Source: Aequorivita soesokkakensis
Lineage (GTDB): Bacteria; Bacteroidota; Bacteroidia; Flavobacteriales; Flavobacteriaceae
NCBI RefSeq assembly: GCF_001641085.1
Contig: NZ_LXIE01000048.1
Span: 1-51,344, forward strand
Length of the DNA: 51,344 bases
Direction of reading: 5' to 3'
The notes under the pieces were generated by a model, which ran no database searches, was not told the DNA's origin, and worked only from the letters and a program-made list of their open reading frames with translations. A program made the position numbers and the translations under genes. The stretch's first letter is position 1, and each line of letters opens with the position of its first letter. This document shows positions 32,343 through 40,983 of this stretch, piece after piece.

Positions 32343-32372
32343 TATATTTGGAATTAAAGATACATTGGGTAT

Positions 32373-32390
32373 AAATGCAATATTGCATTT
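32373..32390. promoter_or_regulatory. 18-bp perfect palindrome
   Basis: AAATGCAATATTGCATTT is fully self-complementary, between the promoter box at 32335 and the first cassette boundary at 32399. It could bind a dimeric regulator or recombinase. Array A has no such palindrome at this position. Confidence 0.4.
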
Positions 32391-32399
32391 ATTCACATG

Positions 32400-33360
32400 T
32401 TGGCAACAATTTGAACAGAACACAAAATGAGAAACTATCTTTTACTTTTTGTATTTATTGGATTAATAAAAACATCCATCGGATTTTCTCAAGATGTGAA
32501 TATCAAAATTGGAGTTAAAGACAGTATTCAATCAAAAATACTAAATGAGAACAGACAACTAATTATAAATATTCCAAGGGATTACGAAACTTCAACTAAA
32601 ACCTATCCAGTACTCTATGTTTTAGACGGAAATGTAAGCGGTCTTTTGGATGCGATTGAAGCAACTCACGAGCTTGGAGCAGAATTTATAATAGTAGCTA
32701 TTCCAAATACTGACCGTGACAGAGATATGATGCCAATAAGTACACCTACATACACAGTTGAGAATCCTGAAGCCAAAAAATTTCTCTCATTCATAGGAGA
32801 TGAACTAATCCCTTATATCGAAAAAAACTATCGCTCAAATGATAAAAGGACAATTCGTGGCAGGTCTTTAAGCGGATTATTTGTAATGTATGCTTTTTTG
32901 GAAAAACCAGAATTGTTCGATAACTATATTGGAAATAGTGCAGGTTGGTATGCAGATATGAATTACTATTTTGGGCCTTTAACTGATAAGGCTTTCAAAA
33001 ATAAAGACCAATTTATTGGTAAAACATTGTTCATTGCCAACTCATTAAATGACCCTTTTGACCCAAAAAAAGAAGTTCATAATGGAATACTCGAATTTTC
33101 AAATAAAGTGAAATCTGAATTAGGAGAGAGACTATCATACAAGTACGTAACTTATGACAATTATGGACACGTTCCTTTCCCGAGTTTTTATGACGGACTA
33201 AAATTCGTTTTGACAAATGAGAAATAAAAAACTGTTGCCAACAATGGCTATAAGTAATTGCTTGTTCTCGCCTACTTCTGAAAATCCTCGCGGATTTTCA
33301 GTTTGGTGTGTACTTGCAAAGTTAACCGCTAAACCACGCAACTACTCATAGCCGAGACCG
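32400..33360 (+). mobile_element. gene cassette B1 (integron-like)
   Basis: Starts at boundary GTTGGCA (32399-32405). Its attC-like site has R'' TGCCAAC (33236-33242), the exact reverse complement. One gene, an esterase-like secreted protein. No attC-like element lies to its left, so it is in first position after the promoter. Confidence 0.7.
32427..33227 (+). CDS. secreted esterase-like alpha/beta hydrolase, cassette gene
   Basis: A 266-residue protein with a signal peptide (about residues 1-22, ending IGFSQ). The fold is that of the putative esterase (esterase D/IroE-like) family: KTYPVLYVLDGN near 55, a nucleophile elbow IRGRSLSGLF near 140, and a late NYGHVPFPSFYDGLKF with the catalytic histidine. 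The elbow reads GRSLSG where the family usually has GHSxGG, but the serine is kept. Substrate unknown. It is the only gene of cassette B1 and looks more AT-rich than nearby core genes. Confidence 0.85.
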   Translation: MRNYLLLFVFIGLIKTSIGFSQDVNIKIGVKDSIQSKILNENRQLIINIPRDYETSTKTYPVLYVLDGNVSGLLDAIEATHELGAEFIIVAIPNTDRDRDMMPISTPTYTVENPEAKKFLSFIGDELIPYIEKNYRSNDKRTIRGRSLSGLFVMYAFLEKPELFDNYIGNSAGWYADMNYYFGPLTDKAFKNKDQFIGKTLFIANSLNDPFDPKKEVHNGILEFSNKVKSELGERLSYKYVTYDNYGHVPFPSFYDGLKFVLTNEK

Positions 33361-33366
33361 TTACCA
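33236..33366 (+). other. attC-like recombination site B1
   Basis: 131 bp. R'' TGCCAAC (33236-33242), spacer AAT, L'' GGCTATAAGTAATTGC (33246-33261), central perfect 9-bp hairpin TGAAAATCC/GGATTTTCA (33279-33300), L' GCAACTACTCATAGCC (33338-33353), spacer GAGACC, R' GTTACCA (33360-33366). L'' and L' pair over 16 bases with two A/C mismatches that become G-T pairs on the bottom strand. The central 70 bp closely match site B2. Confidence 0.75.
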
Positions 33367-35198
33367 TACATTTCAATACTCTTCAACATTATTGAATTTT
33401 GATGACTTTTATCATTTTTTCAAAATGAATTAAATAATACTTTTACACATATAACATTAAATAAATGGAAATATGAAAAATCTATTATTTATTATAATTA
33501 CAGTTTTTAGCTATTGTTTATCATTCTCTCAAAACGTAGAATGGGAAAATATCTATCCTAATTATTTAACACTGGGCAAAGCATTAACCGTTGATTCTGA
33601 TAACGACATTATTTCTGTCGCTAACGGTCTAAATGTTGGAGCTTATAACGAATATTTATATGTTCAAAAACATTCACCTCAAGGAAATCTCATTTGGAAA
33701 GATTCAATTAGCACTAGCGTTAGTAATAACTATCATTCAGCAACTTGGGTAGGAACTGACAACAATAAAGATATTTTTATAGTAGGATATAGGTTTACAC
33801 TTTCAAACCAAAATGAAATACCTAATGCTATAAAAGTAATTAAATACTCTTCAAACGGTACATTGTTACAAAATACAACTATAACAGGTATCTTCAATAG
33901 AGATGGCAACACGAACCTTGGTCGCAGAAACGAATCTGTTTTAGATGAAAACGGAAATCTTTATATAGCAACTGCAGGAGCTACTGACACACAATCAGGT
34001 GCTGGTTTTGTGCTACTTAAATTTGATAATGATGCTAATTTGTTGTGGGAACGTTTACATAATTTTTCTAATGTCCACGGATTAAGAGGAATGGACTACA
34101 ATAATGGTAAAGTAGTTCTGGTAGGAACAACAACAGTTACTGGTACTGATAACAAAGTTGCAGTTTGGGACCAAAACGGAAATTTTGTTTGGGCTTCCAC
34201 CAATACTATTCCTAATCAAACTTGGGCAACTGATGTTTTGCTTGATGATTCAGGTAACACCTACACTTTATGCCAAAATTTTGGTTCAGCTTATAATGTC
34301 ATTGAACTCACCAAATATAATCCATCTGGTACAGTTTTATATTCTGAACCTTTTGATATACAAGTAGCTGCAACTTCTGGCAGAATGGCTTTACTTCCTA
34401 ATGGAAATATTGTTATTACAGGTACAAATTGGACAACTTCAGGAACAGGAAAATTACTTGTTGCTCAAGTTTCTACTGCGGATGCATCCATAATTAATAG
34501 CAGTTTAAATGATTTACCACAAATCAATAATTGGGTTTATGACATTAAAGCAACATCCAACGGAAATTACTATGTGGCTGGCAGAAGTGACAACAATGGT
34601 GGTTCACCAAGTTCAATGTTCCTGTATGCTTTTTCAGATTTAAATGGCTATGAATGGAACACTCTATACGAAACGCAGGGAACAAAACCGATGTCTGTAA
34701 AGACAGATATAGACGAAAACATTTATGTTCAAATTGAAAACACAAATACTGTTGTTAAATTTGGTAATAGTATTACACTTTCAATAACTGACAATTTACA
34801 AAATGAGAAGTTGAAAATTTATCCAAATCCAGTAACTTCTTGGGCAATTTTAGAATTCATCCATAAAGATATTACCAATGTAATTATATACGACGAATTA
34901 GGAAAAGTTGTTTACGAAGTTCCTAAAAATGAATTAAATCATACTATTAATAGAATAACACTTGATTTATCTGATTTTCAAAGTGGATTATATTTTTGCA
35001 AAATAGTAAATGGTAAGAACGTTCATACAGTTAAACTTATTAAAGAATAATCTTATTTGATAAGAATCAACGTATGGTAACACCGTGTATAATTAATGGC
35101 TAGTTCTCGCCTGCTTACGAAAATCCTTGCGGATTTTCTATTCGGTTTGTATTTGCTAAATTAGCGGCTTAAACACGCCACTAATCATACACAAACCG
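33361..35198 (+). mobile_element. gene cassette B2 (integron-like)
   Basis: Starts at boundary GTTACCA (33360-33366). R'' of its attC-like site is TGGTAAC (35075-35081), the exact reverse complement. At 1.84 kb it is long for a cassette. One gene, a T9SS cargo protein. Confidence 0.7.
33473..35050 (+). CDS. T9SS type A secreted beta-propeller-like protein, cassette gene
   Basis: A 525-residue secreted protein. Signal peptide at about 1-20 (ending CLSFSQ). Residues about 30-440 hold repeated beta-sheet blades with phrases such as GNLIWKDS, NGNFVWAST, DSGNTYTLC and PNGNIVITGTNW, like bacterial delta-60/NHL-type propellers. Residues about 447-525 are a T9SS type A sorting domain (KIYPNPVTSWAILEF, LSDFQSGLYFCKIVNGK), which directs it through the type IX pore to the cell surface or outside. 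Role unknown. It is the sole gene of cassette B2 and is AT-rich. Confidence 0.88.
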   Translation: MKNLLFIIITVFSYCLSFSQNVEWENIYPNYLTLGKALTVDSDNDIISVANGLNVGAYNEYLYVQKHSPQGNLIWKDSISTSVSNNYHSATWVGTDNNKDIFIVGYRFTLSNQNEIPNAIKVIKYSSNGTLLQNTTITGIFNRDGNTNLGRRNESVLDENGNLYIATAGATDTQSGAGFVLLKFDNDANLLWERLHNFSNVHGLRGMDYNNGKVVLVGTTTVTGTDNKVAVWDQNGNFVWASTNTIPNQTWATDVLLDDSGNTYTLCQNFGSAYNVIELTKYNPSGTVLYSEPFDIQVAATSGRMALLPNGNIVITGTNWTTSGTGKLLVAQVSTADASIINSSLNDLPQINNWVYDIKATSNGNYYVAGRSDNNGGSPSSMFLYAFSDLNGYEWNTLYETQGTKPMSVKTDIDENIYVQIENTNTVVKFGNSITLSITDNLQNEKLKIYPNPVTSWAILEFIHKDITNVIIYDELGKVVYEVPKNELNHTINRITLDLSDFQSGLYFCKIVNGKNVHTVKLIKE

Positions 35199-35204
35199 TT
35201 GTGC
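35075..35204 (+). other. attC-like recombination site B2
   Basis: 130 bp. R'' TGGTAAC (35075-35081), spacer ACC, L'' GTGTATAATTAATGGC (35085-35100), hairpin GAAAATCC/GGATTTTC (35119-35138), L' GCCACTAATCATACAC (35177-35192), spacer AAACC, R' GTTGTGC (35198-35204). L'' and L' pair over 16 bases with two A/C mismatches (G-T on the bottom strand), at the same positions as in site B1. Confidence 0.75.
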
Positions 35205-35695
35205 ATAATGTGAAAACGATGATAAAGAAAATTCATTTAAGTTTAATTTTATTTGAAACGCTTGCTCTTTTTTTCTTAATCAATGGGATTCAAAGGTTGT
35301 ATTTGGCCTCTCAAAGAGAAAAATTTAACGCAATTATGAGTGATGATCTGGATAAATATTATTCATTAACATCCTTAAAAGCAAGTGATTTTTTTATAGT
35401 TCGTGGATATTGGACTTTTGGAGCTTTTATTCTTGGAATTTTAATCATTGGAATAATAAACTGGAAAAACAAAATCAATATTATAAATTCAATTTTGACT
35501 TTTGTAATTGTACTTTTACTCTTTCCGACAGGTGTTTTTGTGAAAGGAATATTAAATAATTATCTGAATTATTTTTCTGGATTATTTAGTGAAAATTATA
35601 GCATTTCATTTTTAATTGGTGGAAGCATTCTATCATTAATTGGATTAATTATTTTGTGGAGAATTACTCACGCAAAAGAAAACACTATGCACAAC
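35199..35695 (+). mobile_element. gene cassette B3, right end lost
   Basis: Starts at boundary GTTGTGC (35198-35204). The exact reverse complement GCACAAC occurs at 35689-35695 and would be R'', but no L', hairpin or R' follows; the sequence passes into ordinary intergenic DNA and heptamer repeats. The attC-like site appears truncated, ending the array. Confidence 0.55.
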
Positions 35696-35710
35696 AAAGA
35701 ACTGAGTTAA
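35219..35710 (+). CDS. small multi-pass membrane protein, cassette gene
   Basis: A 163-residue protein; I start at the ATG at 35219 (MIKKIHLSLILF), because an in-frame GTG at 35201 lies inside the R' box. Four hydrophobic segments are seen at about residues 5-28, 50-70, 78-98 and 118-140 (ending GLIILWRITHAK). The last residues KENTMHNKELS are encoded partly by the remnant R'' box, so the end of the protein may be newly acquired. No family recognised. Confidence 0.75.
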   Translation: MIKKIHLSLILFETLALFFLINGIQRLYLASQREKFNAIMSDDLDKYYSLTSLKASDFFIVRGYWTFGAFILGILIIGIINWKNKINIINSILTFVIVLLLFPTGVFVKGILNNYLNYFSGLFSENYSISFLIGGSILSLIGLIILWRITHAKENTMHNKELS

Positions 35711-35785
35711 AAAACAACTTAAGCAGTATATAAATCATCTATTGTCATCTTAACGTTTTCCAAACGACCCGTCAATCTTCACTCT

Positions 35786-35860
35786 TCGCTTTTCACTTTT
35801 CGCTTTTCGCTTTTCACTTTTCACTTTTCGCTTTTCGCTTTTCGCTTTTCGCTTTTCGCT
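35786..35860. repeat. heptamer tandem repeat (CGCTTTT)
   Basis: About ten copies of CGCTTTT with CACTTTT variants, in the 211-bp gap between cassette B3 and the ABC transporter genes. Confidence 0.85.
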
Positions 35861-35921
35861 AAAATGTAACAAAACGCTAACCCATTCGTCATACAACTAA
35901 CAACCATCCAAAAACAATTCC

Positions 35922-36818
35922 GTGGAAAACATTCTCACCATAAATAATCTAACCAAGAAATTTGGCGCGCTAACTGCCGTGGATAATCTTTCCTTTTCAA
36001 TTGAAAAAGGCAATGTTTACGGTATCCTCGGCCCAAATGGTAGCGGTAAAAGCACCACGCTGGGCATCGTCCTGAATGTGGTAAACAAAACCGCTGGCGA
36101 CTTTAAATGGTTTGATGGCAACATCGATACGCACAACGCTTTAAAAAAGGTGGGCGCCATCATTGAACGCCCCAACTTTTACCCCTATATGACCGCCGTG
36201 CAAAACCTGCAATTGGTCTGTAAAATAAAGGAAGTTTCGGAAGAAAAGATTTCAGAAAAGCTGGAGCTCGTAGGGCTTTTGGATAGAAAGGACAGCAAGT
36301 TCAGCACCTTTTCCTTGGGAATGAAACAACGTTTGGCAATCGCTTCAGCTTTGTTGAATGATCCTGAAATACTGATTCTTGATGAGCCTACCAATGGTTT
36401 GGACCCGCAGGGAATCCACCAAATTCGGGAAATCATTAAAGTAATCGCCTCCCAGGGAACTACCATTTTATTGGCTTCGCATTTATTGGACGAGGTTGAA
36501 AAAGTCTGTACGCACGTAGTAATTCTTCGGAAAGGCGTAAGTCTTTATTCCGGCAGCGTGGACGGGATGAACGCCAGCCACGGTTTTCTTACTATGCAAA
36601 GCAACAATATGGAAAAGTTGCAAAATGCTTTGGAAGGAAATCCCGCTTTTGGCACCGTAAAGCGCGAGGGCGATTATTTAATTGCATACCTCAACAACCC
36701 GATGGACGCTTCGGAAGTGAACAAACTGCTTTTTGAAAAGGGCATCACCCTTAGCCACCTTGTGAAACGCAAGGAAAGCCTTGAAGAACAATTCCTTGAA
36801 CTTACCAAACAAAACTAA
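35922..36818 (+). CDS. ABC transporter ATP-binding protein
   Basis: A 298-residue ATPase starting at a GTG (35922; no in-frame ATG fits). Walker A GPNGSGKST (about 37-45), signature LGMKQRLAIASALL (about 132) and Walker B ILILDEPTNGLDPQG (about 152) are intact. The first 220 residues are the ATPase; the C-terminal 75 are a regulatory tail as in BcrA/CcmA-type drug or bacitracin exporters. It is followed after 6 bp by its permease, together an ABC-2-type export system of unknown substrate. Confidence 0.92.
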   Translation: MENILTINNLTKKFGALTAVDNLSFSIEKGNVYGILGPNGSGKSTTLGIVLNVVNKTAGDFKWFDGNIDTHNALKKVGAIIERPNFYPYMTAVQNLQLVCKIKEVSEEKISEKLELVGLLDRKDSKFSTFSLGMKQRLAIASALLNDPEILILDEPTNGLDPQGIHQIREIIKVIASQGTTILLASHLLDEVEKVCTHVVILRKGVSLYSGSVDGMNASHGFLTMQSNNMEKLQNALEGNPAFGTVKREGDYLIAYLNNPMDASEVNKLLFEKGITLSHLVKRKESLEEQFLELTKQN

Positions 36819-36824
36819 CCACCG

Positions 36825-37661
36825 ATGCTACGATTATTAAATATAGAACTTCAGAAACTGCGCTATAACCGTGCTGCCAAGGTTATTTCGATAATCTATT
36901 TTGTGCTTATTACCTTCATTGCATTGATTTCTTCCATCGAGTTCAACTTTGGGGATTTCCACTTTCGGGTTGCCGATCAGGGAATTTTCAACTTTCCGTA
37001 TATCTGGCATTTCAACACTTATGTGGCGGCCATCTTGAAATTGTTTTTAGCCATCGTAATTGTTTCTATGATGAGCAACGAGTACAGTTATAGAACCTTA
37101 AAACAAAACTTGATTGACGGCCTCAGCAAAAAGGAATTTGTACTTTCAAAGTTTTTGACCGTTCTATTGTTCTCGGTCATTTCCACGGTTTTTATTTTTT
37201 TGGTTTCTTTGATTCTCGGGCTGGCATTTTCAGATTATAATGAAATAGGCATCATTTTTAGCGATATGGAATACATAGGCGCTTATTTCATAAAACTTGT
37301 CGCCTTCTTCTCTTTCTGCCTTTTTCTTGGGGTTTTGGTGAAACGTTCTGCCTTTGCATTAGGTTTTTTGATTATATGGCAAATTGTGGAATGGTTGGGC
37401 TATGGCTTGATGAAATGGCAATTTTTCAAAGACACGGAAATTGCTGATAATGTTGCGCAATTCTTCCCTTTGAATGCAATGGCAAACCTTATAAAAGAAC
37501 CACTTAGCCGTTTGGGCGCAATTCAGTCTGCTGCAAATCAATTGGGGGAAAATTTTACAAAAGATTATCAGGTTACGTGGCTGAATGTTATGATAGTTCT
37601 TGTCTGGACTTCCCTTTTTATCTACTGGTCCTATGCCATTCTAAAGAAAAGAGACTTGTAA
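36825..37661 (+). CDS. ABC-2-type transporter permease
   Basis: A 278-residue inner-membrane protein with about six membrane segments (for example KVISIIYFVLITFIALISSI near 20, AILKLFLAIVIVSMMSNEYS near 70, TSLFIYWSYAILKKRDL at the end). The phrase MMSNEYSYRTLKQNLIDGLS is typical of ABC-2 permeases of the BcrB/NatB kind. It is in one operon with the ATPase before it. Substrate unknown. Confidence 0.88.
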   Translation: MLRLLNIELQKLRYNRAAKVISIIYFVLITFIALISSIEFNFGDFHFRVADQGIFNFPYIWHFNTYVAAILKLFLAIVIVSMMSNEYSYRTLKQNLIDGLSKKEFVLSKFLTVLLFSVISTVFIFLVSLILGLAFSDYNEIGIIFSDMEYIGAYFIKLVAFFSFCLFLGVLVKRSAFALGFLIIWQIVEWLGYGLMKWQFFKDTEIADNVAQFFPLNAMANLIKEPLSRLGAIQSAANQLGENFTKDYQVTWLNVMIVLVWTSLFIYWSYAILKKRDL

Positions 37662-37721
37662 AAAAGGAATCGTCCCGTTGATTTTTTGCCTATATTTAGC
37701 AAGCAATCAACCCTTATTTTT

Positions 37722-40148
37722 TTGAAGCGTTTCCTTTTTATACTTTGCTTTTTAATTTCCACAGTTGTCTTTCCGCAAGACATTGAGCTGTTTAAACAGT
37801 TTAATGGGCATTACGATTACACTGCTTTCGGAAATACTTTAAACATAGAGGAAAACGGCCAGGGCGGACAATGTTTTATTCTCACCAGTAGCAGTGCCGA
37901 TTTTCAATTGCAGCCCAACCAAGAAGTGGTTGCTGCTTATTTGTATTGGGCCGGTTCTGGCCCGGGAGATTTCGAGGTTACTTTTAACCAAATTCCAATC
38001 AACGCGGAACGCACTTTCAACGTTACCTATAATAGTGGCGGACAGGACTATATCTATTTTTCAGCCTTTGCGGATGTTACCCAGCAAATTCAAACCACGG
38101 GAAATGGCCTTTATACACTTTCAGATTTAGACCTTACACTTGTAATTCCCGCATATTGCAGTCCGCCGGGCTCGGGCACCAACTTTGGCGGTTGGGCGGT
38201 AACGGTAGTTTATGAAGATGCCAGCCTGCCAAGCAATCAAGTGAATGTTTTTGACGGCTTGGAAAGTGTTTCCCAAAGTAACCAAACCTTAAACATAACC
38301 CTTGATAATTTGATGGTCCTTGACACCCAAGGTGCCAAAATAGGTTTCCTAGCTTGGGAAGGAGACCGGGGTTTGGCCATAAACGAAACCCTTCGCATTA
38401 ACGGAAACATTCTAAGCAATCCACCGCTAAACCCTGCAGATAATGCCTTTAACGGCACCAACAGTTTTACGGGCAGCGATGTGCTTTACAATATGGATAT
38501 TGATGTTTATCCCATTTCAAATTATATAAGTCCGGGTGATACTTCAGCTACAATCCAACTTACCAGCGGACAGGATTTTGTGATGGTGAATAATATAATT
38601 ACGGTTTTAAATACCGAATTGCCCGATGCTACCATTACCATGGATAACATAATTGGTGGAACGGAATGTGGCAATCGGGAGCTTACAATAGATTATACCG
38701 TTTACAATTTGAATAGCACCGATGTTTTGCCTGCGGGAACCCCAATTGCTTTTTATGCAGATGAAACCTTAGTTGCTCAAAGTTCTACCGTGGCAATAAT
38801 TCCTATTGACGGACAGGAAAGCGGAACTATCACTTTTACGGTTCCCAATGCTGTTGAAGCGGATTTTATTCTGAAAGCAGTGGTTGATGATACCGGAAAT
38901 GGGACTGGAATTGTTGATGAAATTAACGAAGACAACAACGAAGACGAAACCGCAATACATTTGCTTTTAAATCCTGAAATTACTGGACTTCACAATCTGG
39001 AAACCTGCGATGTTATTGACGAGGAATTTTTTGACCTAACAGAAGCCACTTCACAAATAGACCCAATTTATGAATTGAGCTTTCACTTTTCAGAAGCAGA
39101 TGCGCAGAACAACGAAAACCCAATTCCAAATCCTGAAAACTTCCAAAATACCGAAAACCCACAAACTATTTACATCCGCGTTTCAAACCCAGATTGTTTT
39201 CTAATTGACAGTTTTACGGTGGAAGTCCTGCCCTGCCCTTTGCCGGATGCGACCATTGAACTGCCAGAAATTTCAGCCTGCCGCGACCGTGTTTTATTAC
39301 TTCCGTTTACGGTTTATAATTTGGAAGCTACAGCATCTTTGCCTGCAAATACCTCGATAGCTTTTTATTCGGATGGCGTCCTTTTGGGTCTTTCGCAAAC
39401 GCAACAAACAATTCCAATTAACGGAAGTGAAAATGGCGAAATCGAACTCCTTTTACCCGAAAGTTTGCCCGATACATTTACCATCACTGCAGTTGTGGAT
39501 GACGACGGCAATGGCAACGGCGCGGTGGAAGAACTTCGGGAGGACAATAACAGTTTTATGCAAACAATTTCTTTTGAAAGCATTCCTCCTATCCCAAATC
39601 TGCCAAATCTTTTGGAGTGCGACACAGGTTTTGACACGGCAATTTTTGATTTGACTGTTCAAGATGAATTAATTCGAACAGGCGTTGACGATGTAGTTCA
39701 ATATTTCACTACTCCCGAAGATGCTTTGCAGAACACAAACCCTATCAGCAATCCATCAGAATATCAAAACGCCACTGACCCGCAAACCATTTATGTGCGT
39801 TTGGAAAACGAAATTTGTTTTGTCACCGCTTCCTTTTTATTGACCACGGAAAACTGTGCGCCTTTTATTCCGCAAGGTTTTTCGCCAAACAGTGATGGAA
39901 TAAATGATGAATTTGAAATAAGCAATCTGCTAAACATTTACGAAAACTTTGAACTGAATATCTATTCCCGTGAAGGCAACCTAATACACACTTCCCATAA
40001 TGCAGACGGTTTTTGGAATGGCGTGGCTACAAAAGGACTTCTTTTTACAGGAAACATTGTTCCGGTTGGTACCTATTATTATGTTTTGGTTTTAAATGAC
40101 CCTAAATATCCTGAACCGTTTATTGGCTGGGTTTATGTGAATTATTGA
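37722..40148 (+). CDS. T9SS type B (gliding-motility C-terminal domain) surface protein
   Basis: About 808 residues from a TTG at 37722, which gives a proper signal peptide (MKRFLFILCFLISTVVFPQ); an upstream TTG at 37686 would add 12 residues. After an N-terminal beta-rich domain (AAYLYWAGSG, NFGGWAVTVVYED) come two repeats of a CARDB-like module, each with a TVYNL strand, an AFY strand and an AVVDDxGNG...E..EDNN end. The C-terminus PQGFSPNSDGINDEFEI to GTYYYVLVLND is the gliding-motility-associated/T9SS type B sorting domain. Probably a cell-surface adhesin. It follows the ABC pair by 60 bp. Confidence 0.87.
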   Translation: MKRFLFILCFLISTVVFPQDIELFKQFNGHYDYTAFGNTLNIEENGQGGQCFILTSSSADFQLQPNQEVVAAYLYWAGSGPGDFEVTFNQIPINAERTFNVTYNSGGQDYIYFSAFADVTQQIQTTGNGLYTLSDLDLTLVIPAYCSPPGSGTNFGGWAVTVVYEDASLPSNQVNVFDGLESVSQSNQTLNITLDNLMVLDTQGAKIGFLAWEGDRGLAINETLRINGNILSNPPLNPADNAFNGTNSFTGSDVLYNMDIDVYPISNYISPGDTSATIQLTSGQDFVMVNNIITVLNTELPDATITMDNIIGGTECGNRELTIDYTVYNLNSTDVLPAGTPIAFYADETLVAQSSTVAIIPIDGQESGTITFTVPNAVEADFILKAVVDDTGNGTGIVDEINEDNNEDETAIHLLLNPEITGLHNLETCDVIDEEFFDLTEATSQIDPIYELSFHFSEADAQNNENPIPNPENFQNTENPQTIYIRVSNPDCFLIDSFTVEVLPCPLPDATIELPEISACRDRVLLLPFTVYNLEATASLPANTSIAFYSDGVLLGLSQTQQTIPINGSENGEIELLLPESLPDTFTITAVVDDDGNGNGAVEELREDNNSFMQTISFESIPPIPNLPNLLECDTGFDTAIFDLTVQDELIRTGVDDVVQYFTTPEDALQNTNPISNPSEYQNATDPQTIYVRLENEICFVTASFLLTTENCAPFIPQGFSPNSDGINDEFEISNLLNIYENFELNIYSREGNLIHTSHNADGFWNGVATKGLLFTGNIVPVGTYYYVLVLNDPKYPEPFIGWVYVNY

Positions 40149-40173
40149 CAATTAAAAAAAACATCCTTTGCAA

Positions 40174-40983
40174 ATGAAACCAAAAACCTGCAACTGCCAA
40201 AACCCGCCAATTCTTTCCTCAAATTTTACTAAAAAATTTATAGGAACAGATACCACAAATGGCCGTTTTGGAGAAGTTTCTATTGAAAGCTGCAAACAAT
40301 GCAATGCTAAATGGCTTCACTATTTTGTGGAATATGAATCTTTTTCCCAATCAGCTAGATGGTACAGAGGTCTAATTTCTGAAGAAGCGGTTCCAAATAT
40401 AATTCCTACAAACGCCATTGCTTATTTAAAATCCTTGGAGTGGCATCTCTTTGGTGGAAGTTATTTCAATTCCACCGGCGAACGAGGCAGTGGGAATATT
40501 TCAGTTGATTTATATAAACAATATATTTTGGGAAGCTTAAACGAAAACGAAATATTAATCAGCGAATTTGAAAACATTCAGAAAATTGGCATTCTAAATG
40601 TTGACACTTTAAATATTGATTGGCAACCCACACAGATATTAAATAATAATGGCTTTTCTGGTTTCAGTCAAAAAATTGGGGAACAACGTTTCACTTTTTT
40701 CAGACACAAAAACAAACTAAATATCTTAGCAGAAACACAACTTATTGAAATTGATGCCGAAACTGAATCACATTTAAAACGTGTTGGTACTGAATTGGTT
40801 TTTTCAATAAGTAAAAACGGCACTGTTCTTTTTGAACAAAGGCACAAGCAAATAGAATCAATCGTTCCCATAAAAGATGATCCAACTCCTTTTGTTGAAG
40901 CGGAAGATTTTGACCTAAGGATTTTAATCCATAATGTACTGACTGAAAATGGTCGGCGCGATAGAATGTTTAATACTGATTAA
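40174..40983 (+). CDS. hypothetical protein with four-cysteine N-terminus
   Basis: A 269-residue soluble protein from the ATG at 40174. The N-terminus has CNC (residues 6-8) and SCKQCNAKW (cysteines 40 and 43), a possible zinc ribbon. The remainder is mixed alpha/beta (SLEWHLFGGSYFNSTGERGS, GEQRFTFFRHKNKLNIL) and I do not recognise it. Its stop overlaps the end of the convergent amine oxidase gene by 4 bp, leaving no room for a separate terminator. Confidence 0.72.
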   Translation: MKPKTCNCQNPPILSSNFTKKFIGTDTTNGRFGEVSIESCKQCNAKWLHYFVEYESFSQSARWYRGLISEEAVPNIIPTNAIAYLKSLEWHLFGGSYFNSTGERGSGNISVDLYKQYILGSLNENEILISEFENIQKIGILNVDTLNIDWQPTQILNNNGFSGFSQKIGEQRFTFFRHKNKLNILAETQLIEIDAETESHLKRVGTELVFSISKNGTVLFEQRHKQIESIVPIKDDPTPFVEAEDFDLRILIHNVLTENGRRDRMFNTD

